In this document: positions 37,688 through 47,560 of the stretch, piece by piece
Numbering within the stretch: the stretch's first letter is position 1
Layout of the letters: each line of letters opens with the position of its first letter
Source of the DNA: an uncultured Eubacteriales bacterium
Lineage (GTDB): Bacteria > Bacillota > Clostridia > Oscillospirales > Acutalibacteraceae
Direction of reading: 5' to 3'
Length of the DNA: 64,000 nucleotides
Assembly: GCA_934486455.1 (NCBI GenBank)
Contig: CAKSPR010000003.1
Location: forward strand, 1-64,000
Made by a program: the position numbers and the translations under genes
Notes under the pieces: model-generated
Told to the model about the DNA's origin: nothing
What the model saw: the letters and a program-made list of their open reading frames with translations, nothing else
Databases searched by the model: none

Positions 37688-39290
37688 AATATCCGGAACA
37701 AAAATTCCCATAACGGCCGATTTTTCATCTCCCCGTAAAACGGTGGCCGATTTTTTCGGCATTGACATAAACATTCTGAAAAGCGCCCGACTTGTCCGCC
37801 GTTCTCTCGACGCCAGAAAAAAGAACGATATTCACTATGTCTGCACCTTTGAATTTGAAATCAAGGGTGACGAAAGAGCATTTATCAGAAAATACGGCTC
37901 CAAAAAACCGGTCATTACAGCCGATAACAAAAAGGAAAGCGAGGCAATGTGTGTTAAGCCTGATTCTATCGGCTGCAAAGGCAAAGTTTACATAATCGGC
38001 AGCGGTCCGGCAGGCCTCTTTGCCGCATTAACACTGGGGAAAGCGGGATTTTACCCCATAATTTTGGAACGCGGCGAATGTGTTGAAAACCGTGTTGAAG
38101 CTGTTGGAAATTTTTGGAACGGAGGCGTTTTTTGTCCCGAGTCCAACATTCAGTTCGGCGAAGGGGGCGCGGGAACCTTTTCGGACGGCAAATTAAACTC
38201 CGGCATAAAGGACAGGCATTGCAGCCGTGTTTTAAAAATCTTTGCCGAAAACGGAGGCGGTGACGACCTTCTTTTCGAAGCCAAGCCTCACATCGGAAGC
38301 GACCGCCTTTTTCACACTGTTAAAAGCATGAGAAAACAAATAGAAAATTTCGGTGAGGTCAAATTCCGCCACAGGCTGACCGACATCATTGTCGAGCGCG
38401 GCGCCCTTAAAGCCATAAAGGTCGAAACTGAAAAGGGCGAGCAGACGGTAGACTGTGACCGCCTTGTGCTTGCGGTAGGACACAGCGCCCGCGACACCTT
38501 CGAAATGTTAAAATCCCGCGGCCTTGCAATTGAGCCAAAGCCCTTTGCCATGGGGGTCAGGATCGAGCACCCACAGGAGCTTATAAATAAAAGCCAGTAC
38601 GGCGACCGTTACGACAGAAAACACCTTCCTCCCGCTGATTATAAGCTTTCGACCCACCTTAAAAGCGGTCGGGGAGTTTTCAGCTTTTGCATGTGTCCCG
38701 GAGGTCAGGTGGTGGCGGCAGGCTCGGAAACCGGCGGTATTTGCACCAACGGAATGAGCCTTTCGGCCAGAGACGGAGAAAACGCCAACAGCGCCCTGCT
38801 CGTGGGCATTTCTCCGGCCGATTTCGGCCAAAGCGGCGATGTGCTTGCAGGAATGTATCTTCAGCAAAAAATTGAACAGGCCGCCTTTAAAGCGGCGGGA
38901 AGCAACTATTTTGCGCCCATACAGCGGGTGGGCGACGCTCTGAAAAGCCGCCCGTCGGAAACGCTTGGTACCGTTAAGCCTACATATCTTCCCGGGGTCA
39001 GCCTTGTGCCCATATGGGACTATCTTCCCAAATTTATGGCCGATTCGATAATCGAGGCTCTGCCGATTTTTGCGAATAAAATTAAGGGCTTTGATATGGC
39101 CGACGCCCTGCTTACCGGCCCCGAGGCTCGCTCCTCAAGCCCCGTAAGGCTTTTGAGAAACGACAGGGGCGTGGCAAACATCGGCGGTATCTATCCCTGC
39201 GGCGAAGGCGCGGGATATGCCGGTGGGATAATGTCGGCGGCAGTGGACGGAATAAAAACCGCCGAAAAGATTATCGAAAGCGCAGAGTGA
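37680..39290 (+). CDS. FAD-dependent dehydrogenase (COG2509 type)
   Basis: 536-residue flavoprotein found in many Clostridia; substrate unknown. An N-terminal small domain (about 1-95) precedes the Rossmann motif VYIIGSGPAGLFAALTLGKAG (about 102-122). GGAGTFSDGKLNSGIKD and a C-terminal GEGAGYAGGIMSAAVDG segment are conserved in the group. It overlaps the preceding flavoprotein gene by 8 bases, so the two are translated from one mRNA and may share electron partners. Confidence 0.88.
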   Translation: MLKISGTKIPITADFSSPRKTVADFFGIDINILKSARLVRRSLDARKKNDIHYVCTFEFEIKGDERAFIRKYGSKKPVITADNKKESEAMCVKPDSIGCKGKVYIIGSGPAGLFAALTLGKAGFYPIILERGECVENRVEAVGNFWNGGVFCPESNIQFGEGGAGTFSDGKLNSGIKDRHCSRVLKIFAENGGGDDLLFEAKPHIGSDRLFHTVKSMRKQIENFGEVKFRHRLTDIIVERGALKAIKVETEKGEQTVDCDRLVLAVGHSARDTFEMLKSRGLAIEPKPFAMGVRIEHPQELINKSQYGDRYDRKHLPPADYKLSTHLKSGRGVFSFCMCPGGQVVAAGSETGGICTNGMSLSARDGENANSALLVGISPADFGQSGDVLAGMYLQQKIEQAAFKAAGSNYFAPIQRVGDALKSRPSETLGTVKPTYLPGVSLVPIWDYLPKFMADSIIEALPIFANKIKGFDMADALLTGPEARSSSPVRLLRNDRGVANIGGIYPCGEGAGYAGGIMSAAVDGIKTAEKIIESAE

Positions 39291-39363
39291 CGCCCCGTCC
39301 CGAGAATATGTCCCCACGGTGACAACAGCCGCAGCTTTCACCCTGTCCGAAAGGAGCTTTATA

Positions 39364-39798
39364 ATGACCGAAACAAGATCTCTCCACCCGCCCTTTTCCA
39401 AGCAGGCGGTAATTTCCGTTTGCAAAGAGCTTTTCGGAGAACAAATTGAAACCGACAATCCCTTTTCCACCACCACCGCCACGGTTTTACGCCACAGGCA
39501 AAGCAGAAAATGGTTTGGCCTGCTCATGGAAGTACCCCGCTGTAAGCTTGGCGCTATCATCGGCTGCGGCGAAAGCAAAAAAACATCTGCGAAAACGCAA
39601 AACGACCCTTCGGTCGCCATTCTCAATTTAAAGGCCGACCCGCTGCTTAAAAGGGACGGCGTTACCGTTCTTCCCGCCTATCATATGAACAAAAAGCATT
39701 GGATCTCGGTGATTCTCGAAAACATCTCTCGGGACGAGCTTGAATACCTTATTTGCCAAAGCTTTGAGCTGACAAGAACAAAACCCAAAAAGCACTGA
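39364..39798 (+). CDS. MmcQ/YjbR-family protein
   Basis: 144 residues. The C-terminal part, KADPLLKRDGVTVLPAYHMNKKHW followed by ISVIL, matches the YjbR/MmcQ fold, a small CyaY-like domain of unclear function. ATG follows GAAAGGAGC. The upstream GTG at 39319 is less likely because it has no ribosome site. A terminator follows at 39845. Confidence 0.85.
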   Translation: MTETRSLHPPFSKQAVISVCKELFGEQIETDNPFSTTTATVLRHRQSRKWFGLLMEVPRCKLGAIIGCGESKKTSAKTQNDPSVAILNLKADPLLKRDGVTVLPAYHMNKKHWISVILENISRDELEYLICQSFELTRTKPKKH

Positions 39799-39844
39799 AA
39801 TATGAAGCGAAAGCGACCCGGCTGTAAACAACGGCAGTATTTTT

Positions 39845-39873
39845 AAACCGACGGTTATCCCGTCGGTTTTTTT
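39845..39873 (+). terminator. Terminator after the YjbR-family gene
   Basis: AAACCGACGG pairs with CCGTCGGTTT around a short loop and ends in seven T residues. Confidence 0.88.
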
Positions 39874-39911
39874 GCGGCATGTCGGCGGATAAATTGCTCG
39901 TCGGCGGCGTA

Positions 39912-39938
39912 ACATCGGCGTTTTGACGGCATACAATA
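39912..39938 (+). promoter_or_regulatory. Sigma-K-type promoter of dpaA-dpaB
   Basis: AC (39912-39913), 16 bases, then CATACAATA (39930-39938), matching the mother-cell sigma-K pattern AC-N16-CATANNNTA. In Bacillus the spoVF (dpaAB) operon is sigma-K dependent, so the match fits the gene. Confidence 0.65.
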
Positions 39939-39967
39939 TATTAAAATCAAAAAACGGGGTGAAGCCT

Positions 39968-40801
39968 TTGGACGATAAAATATGGGCTGCGGTTTTCGGA
40001 CTTGACGAGCGAACAAAGCATATTAAAAACGCCCTTGAACACAGGGGCTGCAAGGTGGTTTCAGCCGACCTAAACGACCGTCTCGAAGACGCCGAGCTCC
40101 CTGGAGATAACATCGACATGATTTTTTTGCCCGCCCCGTTAACGGCCGACGGACAAAGTATTCGGTCGGTCAAAAGTGTGGGCGAGCTTTTGGAATTTTT
40201 GCGCGCCCTCCCTCATGTTCCGATTTTTTGCGGCCGCGCCGACAAGGGACTTTTAAAAAAAGCGACTGATGACGGTATAGAAATATACGACTGCTTTGAA
40301 CAGGAGAGCTTTAAAATTGAAAATGCCGTTCCTACGGCCGAAGCCGCAATCGGCCTTGCAATCTCCTACACCAAAAACACCCTTTGGAACAGCAGAATTC
40401 TCATACTCGGCTATGGCAAAATCGGCAAAGCACTTGCTTTAAGACTCAAAAATTTCACAAGAGCAAGGGTTGGAATTTATGCCAGAAAACAGCAAACGAG
40501 AACGCAAATCACCTGCGACGGATTGTCCGCAATTGACGATTTAAGCGGAGATTTCGGCAATTTCAACATAGTTTTCAACACTGTTCCGTCCAAAATTCTC
40601 ACCAAAGAAATACTAAAAAACGCAAGAAAAGATTGCCTTATTATCGACCTTGCCTCCCGTCCCGGCGGCACCGATTTCGAGGCGGCAAAGGCGCTTTCGG
40701 TGACTGCCGTGCACGCGCTGGCACTGCCGTCAAAGACCGCACCCATAGCGGCGGCCGAAATTTTTGTTGATACGGCCGTAAAAATTTTTAAGGGGAGGTG
40801 A
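39968..40801 (+). CDS. dpaA: Dipicolinate synthase subunit A (SpoVFA)
   Basis: With DpaB makes dipicolinic acid from the lysine-pathway dihydrodipicolinate in the mother cell late in sporulation. 277 residues. An N-terminal domain (about 1-130) with GLDERTKHIKNALEHRGCKV precedes a Rossmann domain with ILILGYGKIGKALALRL (about 145). TTG 39968 follows GGGGTGA; there is no ATG nearby. The gap to dpaB is four bases. Confidence 0.93.
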   Translation: MDDKIWAAVFGLDERTKHIKNALEHRGCKVVSADLNDRLEDAELPGDNIDMIFLPAPLTADGQSIRSVKSVGELLEFLRALPHVPIFCGRADKGLLKKATDDGIEIYDCFEQESFKIENAVPTAEAAIGLAISYTKNTLWNSRILILGYGKIGKALALRLKNFTRARVGIYARKQQTRTQITCDGLSAIDDLSGDFGNFNIVFNTVPSKILTKEILKNARKDCLIIDLASRPGGTDFEAAKALSVTAVHALALPSKTAPIAAAEIFVDTAVKIFKGR

Positions 40802-40805
40802 TAAA

Positions 40806-41378
40806 ATGAATAAGCTGAAAATAGGCTTTGGCATATGCGGTTCCTTTTGTACATTCCACCGCATTTTTCCCATTTTAAATCAGCTGAAAGAGGCGGGATA
40901 CGACATCTATCCCATAATGTCAAAAGCGGCCTTTTCCACCGACACAAGGTTTGGAAAAAGCGCCGAGATAAACGAAAAAATCGAGGAAATATGCGGCAGA
41001 GAGATAATTTCCACCCTGTCGGCCGCCGAGCCCATAGGCCCCAAAAAAATGCTGGATATTATGGCTGTCGTTCCCTGTACGGGAAACACCTTGGGCAAGC
41101 TCTCCTGCGGCATAACCGACACCCCCGTAACCCTGGCTGTCAAGGCACATTTGCGAAATTCACGCCCCGTGGTCATAGCCGTTTCGACCAACGATGCCCT
41201 GGCCGCCTCGGCACAAAACATCGGGCGACTGCTTAACAACCGCAACATCTTTTTCGTTCCCATGAAGGAGGACGATCCGCAAAACAAGCCCACCTCCCTC
41301 GTGGCCGATTTTTCGAGAGTCCCCGAGGCCATAGAGCAGGCGCAATTCAGAAAACAAATACATCCCATATTTGCATAA
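40806..41378 (+). CDS. dpaB: Dipicolinate synthase subunit B (SpoVFB)
   Basis: Flavoprotein subunit of dipicolinate synthase, 190 residues, of the HFCD (phosphopantothenoylcysteine decarboxylase-like) superfamily. GFGICGSFCTFHRIFPIL at the N terminus, VVPCTGNTLGKLSCGITDTPV (about 83-103) and the C-terminal NIFFVPMKEDDP are typical. AGGTGATAAA stands before the ATG. Because Ca-dipicolinate is specific to spores, this gene pair is strong evidence that the organism sporulates. Confidence 0.95.
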   Translation: MNKLKIGFGICGSFCTFHRIFPILNQLKEAGYDIYPIMSKAAFSTDTRFGKSAEINEKIEEICGREIISTLSAAEPIGPKKMLDIMAVVPCTGNTLGKLSCGITDTPVTLAVKAHLRNSRPVVIAVSTNDALAASAQNIGRLLNNRNIFFVPMKEDDPQNKPTSLVADFSRVPEAIEQAQFRKQIHPIFA

Positions 41379-41432
41379 TGTTCAAATACGGTTGCTTAAG
41401 CAACCGCCCTTTAAATTACAATATTATAAAGT

Positions 41433-41467
41433 TAAACTCCCGGGCGTTTTACGACGCTCGGGAGTTT
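41433..41467. terminator. Bidirectional terminator between dpaB and gyrA
   Basis: AAACTCCCGGGCG pairs with CGCTCGGGAGTTT (one wobble) in the convergent gap. A smaller GGTTGCTTAAGCAACC palindrome lies just upstream. Confidence 0.78.
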
Positions 41468-41511
41468 CTGAGTTTATCACTATCGTTGTAATTTTAAAAT
41501 TGCCTTAGGCG

Positions 41512-44040
41512 TTATTCATCGTTTTCGGCATTACCGCCGGTTTCGACATTTTCGGCGGCTTGTCCGTTCTCTCCGTCCTGAGCATTTTCCTGTTCCGCCT
41601 CTTCCTCGTGGGTGGTCAAAGCAAGGGTGATGACCTTGTCACTGTCGCTTGTCCTCATAACCCTGACTCCCTTGGAGGGACGGGCGAATTTGCTTATACT
41701 TACGGTAGGGATACGGATAACTATACCGTCCGAGGAGATAAGAATGGCGTCCTCCTCACCCGTAACGGCGGCCACGGCGGCCACATCACCGAATTTCTCG
41801 GTGTGGTAGTTTATAAGACCCTTTCCGCCTCTCGACTGGAGACGGTAGTTGTCAAAATCGCTCAGCCGTCCGAAGCCGGTCTCGGTAACGGTCAGAATGC
41901 TCTTTCGGTCATCCACAACGGCACAGCCGATAACGCTGTCGTCCTTTTCGTCCGAAAGGTTGATTGCCCGAACACCCCTTGCCGTGCGGCCGAGAAGCCT
42001 TGCGTCGGTCTCCTTAAAGCGGATGGCCATTCCCTTTTTGGTGGCAACAACGATCTCGTCCTCGCCGGTGGTCAGTGCCGTAAAGCAAAGCTCATCGTCC
42101 TCGTCGAGGTCAATGGCGATAATTCCGCCCTTTCTGGCCGTATTGTAGGCCGAAATGGGAGTGCGCTTGATTATACCCTTCTTTGTGAGCATGCAAAGGT
42201 TGAGGGGCTCCTCCATCGAGCGTATGTGAAGCATGGCGGTGATCTTTTCGTTTTCCGCAAGAGGCAGGAGGTTGACAATATTAAGCCCCTTTGAGGTGCG
42301 GCTGCCCTCGGGCACCTGATATGCCTTGAGCCGATAGACCCTGCCGAGGTTTGAGAAGAACAGCACATATTCGTGGGAGGTACAGGTAAACATATATTCG
42401 GCAAAGTCGTCGTCCTTTTTGGCAAGGCCGGTGACCCCTCTGCCGCCGCGGTTTTGCAGGCGGTAGGTATCGGCCGGAAGCCTCTTTATATAACCGTTGT
42501 GGGTAAGGGTCAAAACGCTTTGCTCATCGGGAATAAGATCCTCAATATCCACCTCTCCCGAAACCATGGTAATTTCGGTGCGGCGGTCGTCAACATAACG
42601 GTCACGGACGGCATATGCCTCATCCTTAACGATCTCCCTGATCTTATGCTCGTCGCCGAGAATCCCTTCAAGCTCGGAAATCTTGGCATGAAGAGCGCCA
42701 AGCTCATCCTCGATTTTAACCTTTTCAAGTCCCGCAAGACGACCCAAGGGCATCTGCACAATGGCGGTGGTCTGAACATCGTCAAATCCGAAGCGCTCGG
42801 CAAGGGCGACCTTGGATTCGGGAATGGTCTTTGATCCGCGGATTATGCGAATAACCTCGTCGATAAAGTCGATGGCCTTTTTAAGAGCCTCTAAAATGTG
42901 GGCTCGCTCCTTGGCCTTTCTCAAATCATAGACGGTGCGGCGTGTGACCACCTCGCACTGGAAATCAATGTAGCTTTGGAGCATTTCTTTAAGGGTCATT
43001 ATTCTCGGGCGACCCTTGTCAAGAGCAAGAAGTATTGCGCCGAATGTGACCTGAAGCTGGGTATAGGAATAAAGCTGATTAAGCACCACCTGGGGGTTGG
43101 CGTCCCTTTTAAGGTCGACCACTATCTTCATTCCGTCCTGGCCTGAATAGTCGACCACATCGTCGATACCCTCAACCTTTTTGTCCTTCATAAGATTGAT
43201 AAAGGATTTAACAAGCTCCTGCTTATTGACCTTGTAGGGTATCTCGGTTATGACAATGCGATAATATCCGCTTCTCGTTTCCTCAATTTCGGCCTTTCCG
43301 CGAAGAACGATCTTTCCCCGCCCGGTGGCGTATGCCGCGCGAATTCCCGAATATCCCATAATAATTCCGCCTGTGGGGAAATCGGGTCCCTTGATGTGCT
43401 CCATAAGATCGGAGACATCGGCCTCGGGGTTGTCAATAAGATAGCACATTCCGTCGACCACTTCCCCTAAATTGTGGGGAGGTATCTCGGTAGCCATTCC
43501 GACGGCGATGCCCGACGAGCCGTTAACAAGAAGGCTGGGAATTCTCGAGGGGAGAACGGTCGGCTCCTTTAAACGGTCGTCGTAGTTTGACTGGAAATCC
43601 ACCGTTTCCTTGTCAATATCCCTAAGCATTTCCATGGATATTTTGGCAAGCTTTGCCTCGGTATATCTGTATGCAGCGGCGGGATAACCGTCCACCGAGC
43701 CGAAGTTTCCGTGGCCGTCGATCATCATATAGCGAAGGGAGAAATCCTGGGCCATTCTAACCAGTGCATCGTAAACGCTGGCGTCGCCGTGGGGGTGATA
43801 ACGGCCCAGCACCGAGCCGACGGTATCGGCGCATTTACGGTAAGCCTTATCGGGGGTCAGCCCGTTTTCATACATTGTGTAAAGAATACGGCGGTGTACC
43901 GGTTTAAGACCGTCCCGCACATCGGGAAGGGCGCGTCCCACGATGACCGACATGGAGTAGTCAAGGTAGGCCTTTCGCATTTCGTCAACCAGCTCCACAT
44001 CCATTTGCTTGGCGTGGGGCTGAAATTCGTTTTCACTCAT
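41512..44040 (-). CDS. gyrA: DNA gyrase subunit A
   Basis: Breakage-reunion subunit of gyrase; 842 residues. The catalytic tyrosine is Tyr126 ([10 protein letters not shown]). The quinolone pocket reads [20 protein letters not shown], with Ala87 at the position of E. coli Ser83. The GyrA box QSRGGKG in the C-terminal beta-pinwheel supports true gyrase rather than topoisomerase IV. The tail (about 815-842) is acidic, rich in Glu and Asn. ATG follows AAAGGATAGGATAAC. It is separated from gyrB by an unrelated membrane protein gene. Confidence 0.97.
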   Translation of the reverse strand: MSENEFQPHAKQMDVELVDEMRKAYLDYSMSVIVGRALPDVRDGLKPVHRRILYTMYENGLTPDKAYRKCADTVGSVLGRYHPHGDASVYDALVRMAQDFSLRYMMIDGHGNFGSVDGYPAAAYRYTEAKLAKISMEMLRDIDKETVDFQSNYDDRLKEPTVLPSRIPSLLVNGSSGIAVGMATEIPPHNLGEVVDGMCYLIDNPEADVSDLMEHIKGPDFPTGGIIMGYSGIRAAYATGRGKIVLRGKAEIEETRSGYYRIVITEIPYKVNKQELVKSFINLMKDKKVEGIDDVVDYSGQDGMKIVVDLKRDANPQVVLNQLYSYTQLQVTFGAILLALDKGRPRIMTLKEMLQSYIDFQCEVVTRRTVYDLRKAKERAHILEALKKAIDFIDEVIRIIRGSKTIPESKVALAERFGFDDVQTTAIVQMPLGRLAGLEKVKIEDELGALHAKISELEGILGDEHKIREIVKDEAYAVRDRYVDDRRTEITMVSGEVDIEDLIPDEQSVLTLTHNGYIKRLPADTYRLQNRGGRGVTGLAKKDDDFAEYMFTCTSHEYVLFFSNLGRVYRLKAYQVPEGSRTSKGLNIVNLLPLAENEKITAMLHIRSMEEPLNLCMLTKKGIIKRTPISAYNTARKGGIIAIDLDEDDELCFTALTTGEDEIVVATKKGMAIRFKETDARLLGRTARGVRAINLSDEKDDSVIGCAVVDDRKSILTVTETGFGRLSDFDNYRLQSRGGKGLINYHTEKFGDVAAVAAVTGEEDAILISSDGIVIRIPTVSISKFARPSKGVRVMRTSDSDKVITLALTTHEEEAEQENAQDGENGQAAENVETGGNAENDE

Positions 44041-44127
44041 GTTATCCTATCCTTTCGGATGTAATTTCGTTTTTGAAAATTATTAAGCGGGTCAAAGCAT
44101 AATTAACCCTTAATGAGAATAATCGGC

Positions 44128-44868
44128 TTATGCCTCTTTTGCTTCCTCGGCCTTTTTAACCCCGAAGCGGCTGTGCAGTTTTTCAAGCTGCTCCTCTTTG
44201 ACCGCGCGGTCGGGAATGACAAGAATCTGGCCGTTTTTAAGGCTTAAAACGGTCTGTCTGTTTTCGTAGTTTATGCCGTAATCGCCGTTAAGCTCAAGCT
44301 GCCAGCCCTCGTCCTCGTTGCCCTGCACGCAAACCTCAAGCACATTATCGAATATTTTAAGGCATACCTCGTTTCCCGAGGTGGCGGCACGGATATATTT
44401 TTTCTTTTGCCGCTCGGGCAAAGTAAATACCGCCGGCACCATGCAAAAACAGACCGCCGTCACAAGATAGTGGGAAAGAGAGGGCTTGTTTTCGCCCATC
44501 CCGAAAAGACCGGCGTGGCTGAAGATTATCGAAAGCAGTGTAAAAAGACCCAGCAACCCGAAAAGACCCGCCTCAATATAGGGGATGATCTTGCGTTTTT
44601 TTAGCTTTCCCGAGGTTTCAAGGGCATTTCCCACCTCGGTTTCCGAAAGCACAAAATTAACGTCTATCTGCTCTCCCGCAGGCTCGATTTTTTTTGTGTT
44701 CTCCTGCTTTTCGGGTGTGTCGGAGTATTCAAACTGCTCCCCCTCGCCGATTTCGGGAATGTCGGTTATTTCCTCGCCGCAAAATGGGCAGTACACCCTT
44801 CCCTCATCGTTTTTAATAACGGCCGTTTCACTTTCGCATTTCGGGCACTTAACCGTTTTAATGGCCAA
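44128..44868 (-). CDS. Zinc-ribbon membrane protein between gyrB and gyrA
   Basis: 246 residues, family not recognised. The N-terminal zinc ribbon has CPKCESE and CPFCGEE (Cys8, Cys11, Cys27, Cys30 approximately). An acidic linker follows, then two membrane helices (about 95-160). The soluble C-terminal domain (about 175-240) ends with ILVIPDRAVKEEQLEKLHSRF, a pattern like the YcxB fold of membrane proteins. TTG start with AGGATGA six bases upstream. It lies 74 bases after gyrB and 88 before gyrA on the same strand, so it is probably co-transcribed. Confidence 0.78.
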   Translation of the reverse strand: MAIKTVKCPKCESETAVIKNDEGRVYCPFCGEEITDIPEIGEGEQFEYSDTPEKQENTKKIEPAGEQIDVNFVLSETEVGNALETSGKLKKRKIIPYIEAGLFGLLGLFTLLSIIFSHAGLFGMGENKPSLSHYLVTAVCFCMVPAVFTLPERQKKKYIRAATSGNEVCLKIFDNVLEVCVQGNEDEGWQLELNGDYGINYENRQTVLSLKNGQILVIPDRAVKEEQLEKLHSRFGVKKAEEAKEA

Positions 44869-44941
44869 ATCAAATCATCCTCTCTCTTTAAAGCCCCGTG
44901 GCAATCAGCCTTTCACAAGAAAAAGCTCTGTAAAAACCTTA

Positions 44942-46891
44942 TCAAACATCAAGGTTCTGGACATATGTGGCATTCTGCTCGATAAACTGACGGCGGGGCT
45001 CAACCTCGTCTCCCATGAGCAGAGTTATGGTCTCGGCCGCCCGCTGCGCGTCGGCCATTGTAACACGAAGGGTAGTGCGGAATCTCGGATCCATGGTGGT
45101 TTCGTTAAGCTGCTTTCCGTCCATCTCACCAAGACCCTTATACCGCTGAACATCGGCATTTCCGCCGAGGGTCTCGATATACATATCCCTCTCCTCGTCC
45201 GAAAAGGCATAAAAGAATTTCTTTCCCTTTGAAACCTTGAAAAGGGGCGGCTGGGCGATGTAAATGTTGCCGTTTTCGATAAGCTCGGGCATGTATTTAA
45301 AGAAAAATGTTAAAAGCAGTGTACGGATATGGGAGCCGTCCACATCGGCATCGGCCATAATGAATATTTTGCCGTAACGGAGCTTTGAAATATCGAATTC
45401 CTCTCCGATTCCGGTGCCCAGCGCCAGCACAACGGGGGTAAGCTTGTCGTTGCCGTAAACCTTGTCGGCCCGGGCCTTTTCAACATTAAGCATTTTTCCC
45501 CACAGGGGCAGTATGGCCTGGGTGCGGGAATCCCTTCCCTTAACCGCAGAACCGCCGGCGCTGTCTCCCTCGACGATAAATATTTCGGTCTCGGAGGGGT
45601 CTCTCGAAATGCAGTCGGCCAGCTTTTCCGGCTTTTTAAACTTTCCGCCGCTCTGCTTTCTTGTCAGATCTCTGGCCTTTTGGGCGGCCTCTCGGGCAGC
45701 CGAAGCTGCAATGGCTTTGCTTACGATAATCTTGGCGGGAACGGGGTTCTCCTCAAGATATTCGGCCAGCTTTTCGCCTATCATGGCGGTGACCATAGAG
45801 CCCATAGAGGTGTTTCCGAGCTTTGCCTTGGTCTGTCCTTCAAACTGGGCGTCGGTCAGCTTTACCGAAATAACGGCGGCAATACCCTCCTGAATGTCCT
45901 CTCCTTTAAGGTTAAGATCCTTTTCCTTAAGCAGACCGAACTTTCTGGCATAGGCGTTGATGACACGGGTAAGAGCGGTTTTAAAGGCGCTTTCGTGCGT
46001 GCCTCCGTCGACGGTATGGATGTTGTTTGCAAAGCTGATTATCTTGGTGTCGTAGCCGTTGCTGTACTGGAATGCGATCTCGGCCGAAGCGTCCCCCTTA
46101 ACGCCGTTGATATAAACCACCTCGGGCAGAAGCGCATCCTTATTGGATTTTTCAAGAATGAAGTCCACATAGCTCTTAATTCCGCCTTCATAGTGAAGAA
46201 CATCCTGTCTGAACTGCGCGTTTCCTTCCTCATCGGGACGGCGGTCGGTTAATGTTATCTTAACGCCGGCATTAAGAAAGGCCTGTTCTCTCAGGCGGGT
46301 AAGCAGGGTGTTATAGTCATATTCCGTGGTATCGGTAAAAACATCGGGATCGGGCTTAAATGTGACCCGTGTGCCGGTCTCGGCGGTTTCTCCGATCTTT
46401 TCAAGGTCGGAAACAATGGCGCCCTTTTCATATCTTTGTTTAAGAATTTCTTTTCCGTTTTTAACCTCCACCTCAAGCCATGTCGAGAGGGCGTTAACAA
46501 CCGACGAGCCCACGCCGTGCAGTCCGCCCGACACCTTATATCCGCTTCCGCCGAATTTTCCTCCGGCATGAAGCATTGTAAAAACCATGGTGACGGCCGG
46601 CATGTTGTATTTTGTGTTGATGCCTGTGGGAATGCCACGTCCGTTATCGGTAACGCGAATGATGTCATCCTCCAAAATTTCTACCTCAATGTGGGTGCAA
46701 TACCCCGCAAGGGCCTCGTCGATAGAGTTGTCTACGATTTCGTAAACAAGATGGTGAAGTCCTCTTTCTCCGGTAGATCCGATGTACATTCCGGGTCGTT
46801 TTCGCACCGCCTCAAGTCCTTCAAGCACCTGAATTTGTTCGGCGTCATACTCCTCATTGACTTTAAGGCTGGGCATCTGTTCGTTTTCCAT
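44942..46891 (-). CDS. gyrB: DNA gyrase subunit B
   Basis: ATPase subunit of gyrase; 649 residues, the usual Gram-positive length. The GHKL ATP site includes EIVDNSIDEALAGYC and VTDNGRGIPTG. The lid region is GGLHGVGSSVVNALS, and the toprim domain has EGDSAGGSAVKGRDSRTQAILPL in part and DADVDGSHIRTLLL. The C terminus ends in the gyrase-type RRQFIEQNA segment. ATG follows AGGAGG. The block order gyrB then gyrA is conserved from dnaA, apart from the inserted zinc-ribbon gene. Confidence 0.97.
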   Translation of the reverse strand: MENEQMPSLKVNEEYDAEQIQVLEGLEAVRKRPGMYIGSTGERGLHHLVYEIVDNSIDEALAGYCTHIEVEILEDDIIRVTDNGRGIPTGINTKYNMPAVTMVFTMLHAGGKFGGSGYKVSGGLHGVGSSVVNALSTWLEVEVKNGKEILKQRYEKGAIVSDLEKIGETAETGTRVTFKPDPDVFTDTTEYDYNTLLTRLREQAFLNAGVKITLTDRRPDEEGNAQFRQDVLHYEGGIKSYVDFILEKSNKDALLPEVVYINGVKGDASAEIAFQYSNGYDTKIISFANNIHTVDGGTHESAFKTALTRVINAYARKFGLLKEKDLNLKGEDIQEGIAAVISVKLTDAQFEGQTKAKLGNTSMGSMVTAMIGEKLAEYLEENPVPAKIIVSKAIAASAAREAAQKARDLTRKQSGGKFKKPEKLADCISRDPSETEIFIVEGDSAGGSAVKGRDSRTQAILPLWGKMLNVEKARADKVYGNDKLTPVVLALGTGIGEEFDISKLRYGKIFIMADADVDGSHIRTLLLTFFFKYMPELIENGNIYIAQPPLFKVSKGKKFFYAFSDEERDMYIETLGGNADVQRYKGLGEMDGKQLNETTMDPRFRTTLRVTMADAQRAAETITLLMGDEVEPRRQFIEQNATYVQNLDV

Positions 46892-47042
46892 TTTATAACC
46901 TCCTGACGGTTGCTTTTCTCTTAAACTCCGACCAAAGCCGTTTGCTTCTTTTCCCTCTTGTTTGATAAAAATTTCTTGCGCGGGGGATTTGGCCGTTGCT
47001 GCGGTTTTCCCCTTCTGATAAAGGGTTCAAAAACCGCCCGTT

Positions 47043-47062
47043 GTTGCACAAAACCGTGCAAC
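47043..47062. other. Hairpin in the remB-gyrB gap
   Basis: GTTGCAC-AAAACC-GTGCAAC, a perfect 7-bp stem with no T-run, within the 326-base gap 46892-47217. The gap otherwise holds one parS site and the gyrB leader. Confidence 0.5.
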
Positions 47063-47182
47063 CGAAAATTTTTTTCTTTTATTTTTTTCTGCAAAGCCTC
47101 GGAATTTTTGCCGTTGTTTTTCTTTTTCCAGTCTCGTTTTTCTCAGCATTTTTGGGCTTTGCAGGCCTTTTCATCGAAAAAA

Positions 47183-47198
47183 TGTTTCACGTGAAACA
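47183..47198. promoter_or_regulatory. parS site
   Basis: Exact TGTTTCACGTGAAACA between remB and gyrB; the copy nearest to dnaA in this window. Confidence 0.92.
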
Positions 47199-47217
47199 TT
47201 TTTCACAAAATCCTTTG

Positions 47218-47511
47218 TTAAATTTTTGTTTTTGCCCTCTGTCCGAGGGTGGCGGGCGAAATGGGAGAAAGTATTACCTTGGTCCTTTTTTCGTCCCTTC
47301 TTTTTGCGGCCGTTCTTTTTTTGTCTGTGACGATAAAGGAAAGGGGAATGTCATAGCCCACCGTTTCAACCAGTCCCTTGCCTTCGTTTATGTTAAGAAA
47401 CTGCCGCGTATCTTTTTTAACGGTGGTTTTGTCCAAATCGAAGATTCCCACTATTTCTTCCGAAATTATCGCCTTTTCTCCGATAACAATATATCTGTTA
47501 AGTCTTTTCAC
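47218..47511 (-). CDS. remB: RemB/YaaB (DUF370) family protein
   Basis: About 97 residues. The DUF370 family includes RemA/RemB, DNA-binding proteins that control matrix genes in Bacillus. The core reads RYIVIGEKAIISEEIVGIFDLD, and position between recF and gyrB is the standard place of yaaB/remB. The start is GTG 47511 with GGGTGAGA upstream; TTG 47523 is the alternative. The Lys/Arg-rich C terminus is longer than some homologues. Likely co-transcribed with recF, 49 bases away. Confidence 0.85.
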   Translation of the reverse strand: MKRLNRYIVIGEKAIISEEIVGIFDLDKTTVKKDTRQFLNINEGKGLVETVGYDIPLSFIVTDKKRTAAKRRDEKRTKVILSPISPATLGQRAKTKI

Positions 47512-47560
47512 ATTCTCACCCAAACCGCGTCTTTTCGTTGATTTTTTCTTTATTTACCCC

